Below are positions 39,609 to 47,109 of a stretch of DNA of 56,001 bases, piece after piece. The notes below the pieces were generated by a model. The model saw nothing but the letters and a program-made list of their open reading frames with translations. It made no database searches and had not been told where the DNA came from. Origin of the DNA: a virus; IMG/VR virus record IMGVR_UViG_3300010375_000583, positions 1-56,001 of that record. One strand, 5' to 3'. Within the stretch, counting starts at the first letter, position 1. Each line of letters opens with the position of its first letter. Made by a program: the position numbers and the translations under genes.

Positions 39609-39848
39609 ATGGAAATCGAATACAGCGTCGACAAGATCAAAGGCTTGAAGGACGAGCGCTGGCTGTATGCCTTCGTAGAGGTGTCGGTCAGCCAAGACGA
39701 AGGTTCTGGCTTGCCGGCGTTCGAGCTCACTCTCGAACTGCCGCTGCCGCAGGACTTCAATCGCTCGATCGAAGCCGTACACGACCTGGCTCTCGCGGCG
39801 GCGCGAACCGTCGTCAACGAGGCCGCCCTGGCCGCGCTGATCAAGTAG
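39609..39848 (+). CDS. Orphan small gene behind a large hairpin (79 aa)
   Basis: ATG 39609 begins directly after the hairpin and gives 79 aa: an N-terminal beta part (EIEYSVDKIKGLKDERWLYA) and a helical C-terminus (SIEAVHDLALAAARTVVNEA). A longer start at 39531 would place the hairpin inside the coding region. The codon pattern and amphipathic helix look genuine, but no ribosome site is visible at 39609. The gene runs against the early operon. Confidence 0.55.
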   Translation: MEIEYSVDKIKGLKDERWLYAFVEVSVSQDEGSGLPAFELTLELPLPQDFNRSIEAVHDLALAAARTVVNEAALAALIK

Positions 39849-39855
39849 CGCTCCA

Positions 39856-40221
39856 TCAATCTCTCACCCTCCGGGCCGCTCGAACGATGGCTCGGGAGAT
39901 GCCGCTGTTGCGGTCTTCGACCTTCTTCACCAGATCGCTCTCGGTGAGAACGGCGTGCACGCGGGCGCCGTCGTGACGTGCTGCCTCAGGAAACTTGTGC
40001 GCGATCGTTTCGCCAATCAGGTCGCGATCTCCTGGGGCGTCGCAGACGCAGCAACGGTCGCGCATGCCGAGGTCCTCGAAGCGAAAGAGATGGCCAAGGC
40101 TGCCGCACTTGACGCGGACCCTGGCGATCTCGTCGTCGCGCAGCTTGTTGATCTCGTTCTTCTGCCGGTTGGTCTCGCGGTAGATCTCAGCGAGCTCGTC
40201 GAGGATGGCTTGATGAGTCAT
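39856..40221 (-). CDS. Zinc-finger-containing protein after the Cro-like gene
   Basis: ATG 40221 overlaps the Cro-like stop and gives 121 aa. The N-terminal third is helical and charged (RETNRQKNEINKLRDDEIAR), with CCVCDAP as a likely zinc site near 60. The C-terminal part (ESDLVKKVEDRNSGISRAIV) is helical and basic. It is the second gene of the Cro operon and may be a regulator. Confidence 0.6.
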   Translation of the reverse strand: MTHQAILDELAEIYRETNRQKNEINKLRDDEIARVRVKCGSLGHLFRFEDLGMRDRCCVCDAPGDRDLIGETIAHKFPEAARHDGARVHAVLTESDLVKKVEDRNSGISRAIVRAARRVRD

Positions 40222-40508
40222 GCGGCCTCCTGCGAGGGAGCGGGGGTGGCTTGGACGCATGGCGTCTTGTCTATCAGCGGCTTTCCGTTGGGCCAACCTT
40301 CGTCGGGGACTCTTTGCCATTTGGTCTTCGGGCACATCGTCTCGACAGGCACTTGGAAGCCAGTCTCGAACTCCAAAGCCGGGGCTCGATCCTCTGGGAT
40401 GGGGCGCGCGCCGGATGCCCATTGCGAAATGAGCACTGGCGGGATGGCGAGAGCGCGAGCCAAGCGCGCGGCAACGCCCCGCTGTTCGACGTATTCCTTG
40501 AGTTCCAT
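40218..40508 (-). CDS. YdaS-family Cro-like regulator
   Basis: The protein has 96 aa. Its N-terminal 60 residues match the YdaS/Cro pattern: ELKEYVEQRGVAARLARALA, PPVLISQWASGARPIPEDRA. YdaS-type proteins bind DNA as Cro repressors and divert lysogeny to lysis. It is transcribed leftwards away from the CI-like gene. Its -10-like TAATAT (40515-40520) lies only six bases from its ATG, so the transcript would be leaderless or nearly so. Confidence 0.85.
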   Translation of the reverse strand: MELKEYVEQRGVAARLARALAIPPVLISQWASGARPIPEDRAPALEFETGFQVPVETMCPKTKWQRVPDEGWPNGKPLIDKTPCVQATPAPSQEAA

Positions 40509-40591
40509 CCACCCATATTAGCGCCATGCTTTCAGAAAAGCTAGCGCTGCGCGAATGGCCTTTGATAGCTGACTGCTATCGAATGTCTTCT
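40509..40591. promoter_or_regulatory. Divergent Cro/CI control region with operator
   Basis: The 83-bp region between the Cro-like and CI-like starts holds a perfect inverted repeat, GATAGC (40564-40569) and GCTATC (40575-40580), with a 5-bp spacer. It also contains a -10-like TAATAT (40515-40520) on the minus strand for the Cro-like gene. TAGCG words also occur at 40519 and 40542. No convincing -35 could be defined. This is the OR-like immunity region. Confidence 0.65.
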
Positions 40592-41125
40592 ATGCGCACC
40601 ATCGAGGAAATTCGTCACGCCCGGCTGATCCAACTACTGGAGTTGCCTGAGTACCCGACCGTGCAATCGCTCGCCGACAAGATCGAGCGGGTCAATGCGC
40701 AGGTCAGTCAATGGAAGAACCGTAGCGAGCGCAAAAACAAGGCCGGAAAGGTGACCGGCCTTTCCAACATCGATAGCGTCAGTGCACGCTGGATCGAGAA
40801 GAAGGTCGGCAAGCCGCCTGGATGGATGGACAACGATCCGAAATTTGATGTACCTGAGACCTCCGATGCGGCGACTGATCACGCCCCGGCGGGGTCGAAT
40901 CTCAGAGAGGTCAAGGCTGCGCGGAACTCCAACCCACCATCCAACCCAATGAACGCCGAAGAAGTCATTGTTCGACTCGGAACCCTCCTCGCAGAGGTCC
41001 CAAGGTCGACGAGGCGCGGCGCGTTGGGCCTGCTGTCGGGACTTGAGGATGACCCAGCCAGTGCAGCGAGTCTCGGTCGACAGCTTGCCGCAATGCTAGA
41101 CGCCGCAAAGGACAAGGCAGCATGA
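40592..41125 (+). CDS. CI-like repressor lacking a visible self-cleavage domain
   Basis: ATG 40592 gives 177 aa (ATG 40583 adds three). Residues 1-60 form a helix-turn-helix (TVQSLADKIERVNAQVSQWK, IEKKVGKPPGWMD). The remainder is short and helical (EEVIVRLGTLLAEVPRSTRR, LGRQLAAMLDAA). The LexA/S24 Ser-Lys peptidase domain of lambda CI is absent. Divergent pairing with the Cro-like gene and adjacent operators identify it as the lysogeny repressor. Without self-cleavage, its removal at induction probably needs another factor. Confidence 0.78.
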   Translation: MRTIEEIRHARLIQLLELPEYPTVQSLADKIERVNAQVSQWKNRSERKNKAGKVTGLSNIDSVSARWIEKKVGKPPGWMDNDPKFDVPETSDAATDHAPAGSNLREVKAARNSNPPSNPMNAEEVIVRLGTLLAEVPRSTRRGALGLLSGLEDDPASAASLGRQLAAMLDAAKDKAA

Positions 41126-41212
41126 GCCCACTTCGCCCCGCCAAAGTCTTTCAGTTCATACCGCGTAACCAGTCCCCTCGCCCCGAGGGCCGACCGTCCC
41201 AATGGGGAGACT

Positions 41213-41226
41213 TGTGAAGATTCACA
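41213..41226. repeat. Palindrome TGTGAA-GA-TTCACA upstream of the lipoprotein gene
   Basis: TGTGAA (41213-41218) and TTCACA (41221-41226) are perfect complements separated by GA, 45 bp before the lipoprotein ATG. Between the repressor stop and this site a CCCTCG-CCC-CGAGGG hairpin (ending about 41189) is also present, without a T run. The palindrome may be a regulator site for the lipoprotein promoter. Confidence 0.5.
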
Positions 41227-41270
41227 GCTTACCAACGGCTGAGTAGCACAACCGAACAATCCACTTCAAA

Positions 41271-41654
41271 ATGAAATCGCAATACAGACTTCTTGTCGTG
41301 CTCAGCTTTTTACTAACGGGATGCGCGGGCGGCCCAATACGCGGCAAGAGTTTCGAGTATTGCGCTTTCAAAGAGCAGTGCGACTATGTATGGCAACGTG
41401 CTCAAGTGTGGATAGCACAAAATAGTAGGTACCGAATACAGACGGCAACTGATTCGCTTATTCAAACCTTCGGGCCGTGCTGCAGCAGTGTCGATTTAGC
41501 TTTCACCGTGACTCGACTTCCGGAACCCAATGGCAGAGCCCAGCTTCAGTTGCTGACAGGATGCGACAACATTTTCGGGTGTGGCCGCAATCCGGATCAG
41601 GCAACGAATGACTTCCGCGTGTTTATATGGACTGGAGCCCCAGTAGGGAACTAA
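41271..41654 (+). CDS. Prophage lipoprotein (lysogenic conversion candidate)
   Basis: The protein has 127 aa with a signal peptide and lipobox (MKSQYRLLVVLSFLLTGCAG), so the mature N-terminus is an acylated Cys17. The mature part has eight further cysteines (EYCAFKEQC, PCCSS, GCDN, GCGRN), compatible with disulfides. The composition is less G+C rich than the neighbours. It sits between the CI-like gene and the P63C gene, a common place for superinfection-exclusion lipoproteins. Function is inferred from type and location only. Confidence 0.72.
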   Translation: MKSQYRLLVVLSFLLTGCAGGPIRGKSFEYCAFKEQCDYVWQRAQVWIAQNSRYRIQTATDSLIQTFGPCCSSVDLAFTVTRLPEPNGRAQLQLLTGCDNIFGCGRNPDQATNDFRVFIWTGAPVGN

Positions 41655-41735
41655 CTATCATGGTTGCCGGTACGTCTACAACGGCATCCTGACCGCGACT
41701 CAGAACTGACCCGGTCAGAGTTGCGGATTACCCGC

Positions 41736-42776
41736 TCATGCAGGGGGCTCATCCGGAATTGCGAGCGGCAACTCGTACTGAAGCTGGCCACCAAATCTGT
41801 CAGTCACCTTCGTCTCATACTCAATCTTCGCCTTCGACGACTCGGCCATTTCGGTGAGTCTGCCGATGTGAAGTCGCAACGCGCGCGTGCCGATATCAGT
41901 CAAGAACTGATGCAGTTTCTTTCTTCGTTCGCCCTCATCCTTGGACTGCGCATCGCGGAGCAGTTCAAGAATCTTGCCTCGGCTCTTAGCGAGGGGGATA
42001 TAGACATGCTTGAGAGTCAGTTCCTTGAACAACCAGGGGCGCCCGCGAGCAAACACGGGAATCTTGTACAGTCGATGCCATGCGGCGTATAACTCTGGCG
42101 GAAACTCTTGCTCGTACTTCTTGGCCTCTTCCTTGACGTAGGCCTTGAAAGCATGGATGACCTCTTCGGTCGTTGGGCTGTAACCGGCGAGAGCATAGAC
42201 GAGTGAGCGAATTCCCGACTTGGCGGATGCACCAGTGATGATCGCCGCCTGCTGAACGACTTTCTCGTAGCGCTTGCCAAGTTTCCCGGCCGCGTTGGCA
42301 ACGGCGATCGCATTGCATAGGTCGATCAGGAGGGCGGCGTCGAAGCCCTTGCCGGACGCTGGGGGAACCACCTTAGTGGTCGCTGACGGCGTTTCGGCCA
42401 GTGCGCTATCCCATTGAAACGAAAGCGGATTTCGTAGCTTGTCGGCGAGTTCGGCCACCACGAAGTCGGCCATAGCCTTGGTACTTATAAAGCGCTCAAG
42501 CACGTTGCCGCGCATGGTCAGGCCCAGCGCTTCCGCCATGCCCGTCTGGCTGATAACCGCGGTCCTGCCTGCGTCGTTGAGGACATAGCACTCGACATCA
42601 ATGCCGAGTTGTGCTTTGAAGTTTCCCTTGTGCGTGGCGGCGAGTTGCTTTTTCCACCTCGCCGCCGCACCTTTGGACGCGCGCAGTCGGCGCTCATCAG
42701 GCGTCAATTTCTCCGCTAGAGCAAGCGCACCTCTGGCGCGCCCAACTGGTTCCTTTGGGTCAATCATTGCAAGCAT
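41736..42776 (-). CDS. P63C-domain phage protein, likely immunity regulator
   Basis: The protein has 346 aa; ATG 42776 is used, and ATG 42767 is a close alternative. The N-terminal region includes ERRLRASKGAAARWKKQLAA and AVISQTGMAEALGLTMRG, suggestive of DNA binding. The C-terminal ~120 residues carry the P63C pattern (LYAAWHRLYKIPVFARGRPW, KELTLKHVYIPLAK). P63C proteins are found in phages and are often linked with antirepressor/KilA-N type regulators. It runs opposite to the neighbouring genes, and ATGCAAGCA-type half-sites surround its start, suggesting autoregulation. Confidence 0.82.
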   Translation of the reverse strand: MLAMIDPKEPVGRARGALALAEKLTPDERRLRASKGAAARWKKQLAATHKGNFKAQLGIDVECYVLNDAGRTAVISQTGMAEALGLTMRGNVLERFISTKAMADFVVAELADKLRNPLSFQWDSALAETPSATTKVVPPASGKGFDAALLIDLCNAIAVANAAGKLGKRYEKVVQQAAIITGASAKSGIRSLVYALAGYSPTTEEVIHAFKAYVKEEAKKYEQEFPPELYAAWHRLYKIPVFARGRPWLFKELTLKHVYIPLAKSRGKILELLRDAQSKDEGERRKKLHQFLTDIGTRALRLHIGRLTEMAESSKAKIEYETKVTDRFGGQLQYELPLAIPDEPPA

Positions 42777-42830
42777 TCATACGAGTTGATGTGCTTGCAT
42801 TGTTATGCAAGCATCCGCGTAATGCAAGCA
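42768..42830. repeat. Four ATGCAAGCA-type half-sites at the P63C start
   Basis: TGCAAGCAT (42768-42776) overlaps the P63C ATG. TGCTTGCAT (42792-42800) and ATGCAAGCA (42805-42813) form a perfect 9-bp inverted repeat with a 4-bp spacer. ATGCAAGCA recurs at 42822-42830. The dense array and overlap with the start codon suggest operators of a dedicated regulator, most simply the P63C protein itself. Confidence 0.8.
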
Positions 42831-42917
42831 TGGACGGGCAGGCAGCAGCCTCCACGCAAGGCCCGCATCGCGCGAGCTTTTTCTCGTACCGGTGTCGGCT
42901 CGACAACTTATTCGCAT

Positions 42918-42953
42918 CACGCTATTGACATCTCATAGCGTGTCGCTAATACT
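42918..42953 (+). promoter_or_regulatory. pL-like sigma70 promoter overlapped by an operator
   Basis: TTGACA (42925-42930) is a perfect -35. TAATACT begins at 42947, giving TAATAC with 16-bp or AATACT with 17-bp spacing. CACGCTAT (42918-42925) and ATAGCGTG (42935-42942) form a perfect 8-bp inverted repeat over the -35 and spacer. A second TAGCG-TGT-CGCTA repeat overlaps the spacer and -10. The first downstream gene is the SGNH lipoprotein at 42984. The TAGCG words recall those in the Cro/CI region. Confidence 0.8.
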
Positions 42954-42983
42954 GTCTTCACACCCCCAACCCGTGGAGACACC

Positions 42984-43748
42984 ATGACAGCAGCCGAAGC
43001 CCGTGCCGCCGGGCGCACCCTCATCGCCGCGATCGCCCTCGCTGTGCTCACCGCCTGCGGAGGCGGCGGAGGTGGATCCGGCGAGACAGCGCCCACACCA
43101 GTCGGCACCACGCCGGTGGTCACGCCACCAGCAGTCGCAACCCCGATCCCGCCCGCCACGCCGCTGCAGCCCTGCTTGCCCCAAGTCGTCTATCTGCAGC
43201 TCTTCGGCGACAGCCTCGCCAACCGACTGGCCGCGACAGGCGCCCTGCAGGCCGACCTGATCGCGCGCTACGGCAGCGGCGCCATCGTCTTCCAGAACCG
43301 TGCCGTCGAAGGCGCGAACACCGACCAGCTGCGCGGCGGCACTGATGGCCGCAACAAGCCATGGCCTGGCTCAGTGGATTCCGACGTTGTCATCGTCGAA
43401 GGCGGCATCACCGAGCGCGCGCCGTGGGCACCTGCCTTCAGCGTCGACGCGTTCCGCGCCAACTTCGAGGCCTTCGCGACGGCGCCGGCCAAGGTGGTCT
43501 TCATGACGCCCAGCAGCCAGCGCACGTGGGCCGCCGGCAGTCCGCTGCCGCAGGTCATCCGCGACGTGTCGGCCGCCCATGCGATCCCCGTCGCTGACGC
43601 CGACGCCTACGTACGCACGCTCCCGGGCTGGGAGTCGATGGTCCCGGATGGCGTGCACCCGAACGACGCCCTCTACCACCTCATCGCCAGCGACGTGCTG
43701 ATGCCGGCCCTGCAACCGCTTATCGACCCGCTGCGCTGCCACACCTGA
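42984..43748 (+). CDS. SGNH-hydrolase lipoprotein, first gene of the pL-like operon
   Basis: The protein has 254 aa. A signal peptide with lipobox (LIAAIALAVLTAC) is followed by a glycine and Pro/Thr-rich linker. The SGNH domain has block I LQLFGDSLANRL and block V VPDGVHPNDA with the Asp-X-X-His pair. The usual block III GxND is replaced by EGGITERA. The enzyme would act in the periplasm or at the outer membrane on an acylated sugar, possibly altering the cell surface against superinfection. Expression should follow the early promoter. Confidence 0.85.
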   Translation: MTAAEARAAGRTLIAAIALAVLTACGGGGGGSGETAPTPVGTTPVVTPPAVATPIPPATPLQPCLPQVVYLQLFGDSLANRLAATGALQADLIARYGSGAIVFQNRAVEGANTDQLRGGTDGRNKPWPGSVDSDVVIVEGGITERAPWAPAFSVDAFRANFEAFATAPAKVVFMTPSSQRTWAAGSPLPQVIRDVSAAHAIPVADADAYVRTLPGWESMVPDGVHPNDALYHLIASDVLMPALQPLIDPLRCHT

Positions 43749-43772
43749 CCCACCGACCTCGAGGAGACCAGC

Positions 43773-44090
43773 ATGGAGACCATCGAAGCCCTGGACGAGG
43801 CGCTGACGGCCGGCCTGATCACGGCAACGCAGCACGCGGCCGCCCAGCGGCCGCCACGCGCCAAGTTCGTCAACTTTGGCGAGGTGACCGCCACCGCGCT
43901 GCTGTCGCATCGTCCGCTGCTCACCGTCGCCAACCACGACGGCAATCCCGTCGTCTCGCTGCATGCCTCCGGCGCCGGCTTCACGCTGGTGGCCAGCCTG
44001 CGGCCGGCGGAAGCGGTGGCGCTGGCCGACGCCTTGACTCGCGCCGCGGTCTACGCGGCCGTGATCGAACTCGAAGGGAGCGCATCGTGA
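43773..44090 (+). CDS. Small early-operon protein (105 aa)
   Basis: The protein has 105 aa: a helical N-terminus (TIEALDEALTAGLITATQHA), a beta middle (PVVSLHASGAGFTLVASLRP), and a helical C-terminus. GAGGAGACC precedes ATG. It overlaps the next gene by a GTGA. No family was recognised. Confidence 0.65.
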   Translation: METIEALDEALTAGLITATQHAAAQRPPRAKFVNFGEVTATALLSHRPLLTVANHDGNPVVSLHASGAGFTLVASLRPAEAVALADALTRAAVYAAVIELEGSAS

Positions 44091-44395
44091 GCCGCCGCGC
44101 CTGCATCGTGACCACGCGGACCGGCATCGTCATCGGCGGCGCCTATGTGCCGGCGCCGCCCGCGCCGACCGCGGACGCCGAGGAGATCCAGCGCGTGCTG
44201 CTTCGGCGCCGCCTCATCGTCTCGCCGGAGTTCGTCGCGCAGCGCGTGGACAAGCAACGTGCCGCTGCGAGCAACGTCGGCGCGGAACCCGAGTGGCCGC
44301 CGCTGACCACCAAGACCTTGGCCATCGCGCTGGCCGCCATCGCTGCCGCGGTGCTGATCTCGGCTTGCCTTCCGATGGGAGTCCTGACGCGATGA
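44087..44395 (+). CDS. Small protein with C-terminal membrane anchor
   Basis: GTG 44087 overlaps the previous stop and gives 102 aa. The N-terminal part is soluble (TTRTGIVIGGAYVPAPPAPT, LRRRLIVSPEFVAQRVD). A single membrane segment near the C-terminus (IALAAIAAAVLISACLPMG) suggests a tail-anchored protein. Function is unknown. Confidence 0.65.
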   Translation: MSRRACIVTTRTGIVIGGAYVPAPPAPTADAEEIQRVLLRRRLIVSPEFVAQRVDKQRAAASNVGAEPEWPPLTTKTLAIALAAIAAAVLISACLPMGVLTR

Positions 44396-44649
44396 GCACT
44401 CAGCAACACCCATGGTGGGCAGAGCCCGCGATGAACACGAAGTGGCAGGTGCAGTGCTTCGACGGCCACAACCGACCCATCTCCAGGCCGGTCTTCGTTT
44501 CCGCTCGCTCTGCCAAGAGGGCGATCGCCACTGGCAAGTTTTGGATGCGCGTCGTCGGCATCAAGCGCCGCGGCACTGTCGTGGCCAGCCGCTACTACCG
44601 CGAACGCGATCCCGAGTTGCGTGGCTATGTCGTGAGGACTTCGTCATGA
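44392..44649 (+). CDS. Small basic protein (85 aa)
   Basis: ATG 44392 overlaps the upstream stop (ATGA) and gives 85 aa. The WQVQCFDGHNRPISRPVFVS block and a basic core (FWMRVVGIKRRGTVVASRYY) suggest a small beta-rich nucleic-acid-binding protein. The family is not recognised. Confidence 0.6.
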   Translation: MSTQQHPWWAEPAMNTKWQVQCFDGHNRPISRPVFVSARSAKRAIATGKFWMRVVGIKRRGTVVASRYYRERDPELRGYVVRTSS

Positions 44650-44930
44650 GGCGCCGCATCATCCGCGTCGACGGCACCGTCGAGACCCTCGACCGCGCAA
44701 AGCGCATGGAGGAACTCCGCCAGCTGATCGGCGCCGCAGGCCTCGACACCGTCGCATTGCGTCACCTCGGCACCCCGCTGCAGGTCATGCTCGTCGACGA
44801 TACGGGACTCGTCGGTGGCAAGCCTGTGAACGACCAGGCGACGAAGCTCTATCACGCCAACTGCCGGCCGGGCGTGACGCACCCGATCTGCGGCGACGTG
44901 GCGATCGTGTTCGGCGGGGACTTCGCGTGA
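44646..44930 (+). CDS. DUF3846-like protein
   Basis: ATG 44646 overlaps the previous stop and gives 94 aa. The pattern LQVMLVDDTGLVGGKPVNDQ, ATKLYHANCRPG and ICGDVAIVFGG resembles DUF3846-type phage proteins, in which a small beta domain ends in GDV. The function of the family is unknown. Confidence 0.6.
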   Translation: MRRRIIRVDGTVETLDRAKRMEELRQLIGAAGLDTVALRHLGTPLQVMLVDDTGLVGGKPVNDQATKLYHANCRPGVTHPICGDVAIVFGGDFA

Positions 44931-45166
44931 GCGCAGCACAGACCCCGCTATCCGACCTGCTGCCGGTTCTGCGCGAACTGCTCGCCGTCAAAGAGATGCG
45001 CGAGGAAATTCTGCGGCGCAAAGCTCGGCGTGCGCACTCGATCCTTCGCAACCCAAGCGAAGTGCGTGCTGTTGCTGACCTACACGCCGATTGGAAAGTT
45101 CGCGACCGGCGGGCGTGGAACGCGGCCCGCATCGCCGTCGCCAAGGCCACAAGGCGGACAGCATGA
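44927..45166 (+). CDS. Small helical protein before the exonuclease (79 aa)
   Basis: GTG 44927 overlaps the previous stop. The product is strongly helical and basic (LLPVLRELLAVKEMREEILR, AWNAARIAVAKATRRTA). It is coupled to the exonuclease gene by an ATGA overlap. It might assist the recombination genes, by position only. Confidence 0.6.
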   Translation: MSAAQTPLSDLLPVLRELLAVKEMREEILRRKARRAHSILRNPSEVRAVADLHADWKVRDRRAWNAARIAVAKATRRTA

Positions 45167-46101
45167 GCGCCCATCACGATCGCTCGCAGTTCCTCGGCGG
45201 ATCGGACGCGGCTGCTGTCGTCGGTCTAAGCCCATGGGCGACACCGGTCGAGCTTTGGCGTCAGAAGACAGGCCGGTCGGATCGTGGCACGCCCGACAAG
45301 GCACGCCAGCGGATGTTCGACCGTGGCCACAAGCTCGAGCCTTTCATTCGCGAAATGGTCATCGACAAACTGCGAGACCGCGGCCACGAGGTCGAACTGC
45401 TGGCGATCAATCAGCGATACGTCGACGCCGAGCATGCATTCCTGTCGTGCGAGATCGACTTCGAGCTGCTGCTCGACGGCGAGCACATCAACTGCGACGC
45501 GAAGTCGGTCACCGGCTTCGCCCGCAAGAAGTGGGGCGAGGAAGGAAGCGAGGACGTGCCCATCGAGTACGCCGCGCAGTTCATGCACGGCCTGATGATC
45601 ACCGGCCGCCGCCGCTGCTTGGTGGCAGCGCTCTGCAGCTTCGACGATGTCGACATCTTCTGGGTGCTGCGCGACGAAGAGACGATCGCCGGGATGCGGC
45701 CTCTGTTGGTCGACTTCTGGCTTGACCACGTGCTGGCCGATGTGCCGCCCGACCCCATCAAGTTCTCCGACATCAAACTGCTCTATCCGGCAGACAACGG
45801 CGACGCGACGGAGGCCACGGAGGCGATTGCCAGCAAGGTCGCACAGCTCGCCGACGTACGCGCGCGGCGCGCCGCGCTGGAAGACGCCGAGGAAGCCCTG
45901 TCGTTCTTGATCGGCGACTTCATCAGCCCCAACGCGCGCCTGACCTTCCGCGGCAAGGACATCGCTACTTGGAAGGGGCAGAGCGATACGCGTCTCGATG
46001 CCGACAGGCTGCGCGACGAACAGCCAGCGATCCACGCCGACTACCTGCGGACCAAAACCATCCGCGTCCTTCGCATTCCCAAGCCCAAGAAAGGCATTTG
46101 A
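45163..46101 (+). CDS. YqaJ/lambda-Exo-type recombination exonuclease
   Basis: ATG 45163 gives 312 aa. The YqaJ pattern is present: FLGGSDAAAVVGLSPWATPV, GHKLEPFIREMV (Glu), FLSCEIDFELLLDGEHINCD followed by AKS (Asp-X-Lys of the PD-DExK core), and EYAAQFMHGLMITG. It digests one strand from double-strand ends, producing single strands for the RecT annealase encoded three bases downstream. The pair is a Red-like system. Confidence 0.92.
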   Translation: MSAHHDRSQFLGGSDAAAVVGLSPWATPVELWRQKTGRSDRGTPDKARQRMFDRGHKLEPFIREMVIDKLRDRGHEVELLAINQRYVDAEHAFLSCEIDFELLLDGEHINCDAKSVTGFARKKWGEEGSEDVPIEYAAQFMHGLMITGRRRCLVAALCSFDDVDIFWVLRDEETIAGMRPLLVDFWLDHVLADVPPDPIKFSDIKLLYPADNGDATEATEAIASKVAQLADVRARRAALEDAEEALSFLIGDFISPNARLTFRGKDIATWKGQSDTRLDADRLRDEQPAIHADYLRTKTIRVLRIPKPKKGI

Positions 46102-46104
46102 CCC

Positions 46105-47100
46105 ATGTCCTCAACGAACCTTCGCGCGGCCGTCACCGGCCAGCCGCCAGCCGAGTCGAAGAATCCGGTCGCGGCGTTCTCTCGCTTCATGGACAACTTC
46201 AAGCCGCAGATCGCGCTGGCGCTGCCGAAGCACCTGAATGCCGACCGCATGACGCGACTCGCGCTCACCGAGTTCAGCAAGTCAGAGAAGCTGCAGCAGT
46301 GCGACCCCAAGTCGATCGTCGCGTCGATCATCACGTCAAGCCAGCTGGGGCTGGAGATCGGCGTCAACGGCCAGGGATTCCTCGTGCCCTATGGGCGCAC
46401 CGCGACGTTCGTACCAGGCTGGAAGGGACTCGTCGACTTGGCCAATCGCAGCGGGCGTTCGAGCGTCTGGACGGGCGCAGTTTTCCAGGGCGACGAGTTC
46501 GACTACCAACTCGGCGACTCGCCGTTCGTGCACCACCGGCCTGGCGACGAAGATGATCCGAAGCGCCTGACGCACGTCTACTCGATTGGCCGCGTAAACG
46601 GATCCAACTGGCCGGTGATCGAGGTCTGGACGATGTCCAAGGTCTGGAAGCACAGAGACCAGTACAACAAGGTCGGCACCAAGCACTACAGCTATCGCGA
46701 CCCAGAGATGTACGCCCGCAAGGTGCCGCTGCTGCAGGTGCTGAAGTACATGCCGATGTCGATCGAGTTGTCGAACGCGATCGCCGTATCGAACGCCGCT
46801 GAGGCGGGCCAGAGTGCGGCGATCCACGGCGATTGGGTGACGGTGGGCGACATCGATATGGAGACTGGCGAGATCACGGCCGCCCAGCCTCAGCAGTCGC
46901 AGCGGCCGACGACACAGTCGCGGCCTACGGCGCGCGTCGAATCTGAGGACGACGGGCCGCAGTCCGAGTGGGAGCCAACGGACGAAGAGCTCGCCGAAAT
47001 CAAGCAGCGCGAGATGGCTGAAGCCAGCCGGGACACGTCCGCGCAATCCGCTGCGCCGGCCAGCCGCCGCACCCGCGGCGCCCAGCAATCCATCGAGTGA
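46105..47100 (+). CDS. RecT-type single-strand annealing protein
   Basis: The protein has 331 aa. RecT blocks are clear: FSRFMDNFKPQIALALPKHL, SIVASIITSSQLGLEIG, GFLVPYGRTATFVPGWKGLV, and YNKVGTKHYSYRDPEMYARK. The C-terminal ~80 residues are low-complexity and acidic. RecT anneals and pairs complementary strands. It is partnered with the exonuclease upstream and an ATPase downstream. Confidence 0.95.
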   Translation: MSSTNLRAAVTGQPPAESKNPVAAFSRFMDNFKPQIALALPKHLNADRMTRLALTEFSKSEKLQQCDPKSIVASIITSSQLGLEIGVNGQGFLVPYGRTATFVPGWKGLVDLANRSGRSSVWTGAVFQGDEFDYQLGDSPFVHHRPGDEDDPKRLTHVYSIGRVNGSNWPVIEVWTMSKVWKHRDQYNKVGTKHYSYRDPEMYARKVPLLQVLKYMPMSIELSNAIAVSNAAEAGQSAAIHGDWVTVGDIDMETGEITAAQPQQSQRPTTQSRPTARVESEDDGPQSEWEPTDEELAEIKQREMAEASRDTSAQSAAPASRRTRGAQQSIE

Positions 47101-47109
47101 CAGCCAGCC

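Noticed and set aside
40739-40762. AAGGCCGG...CCGGCCTT hairpin resembling a terminator
   Set aside because: It is inside the CI-like coding sequence and no T run follows.
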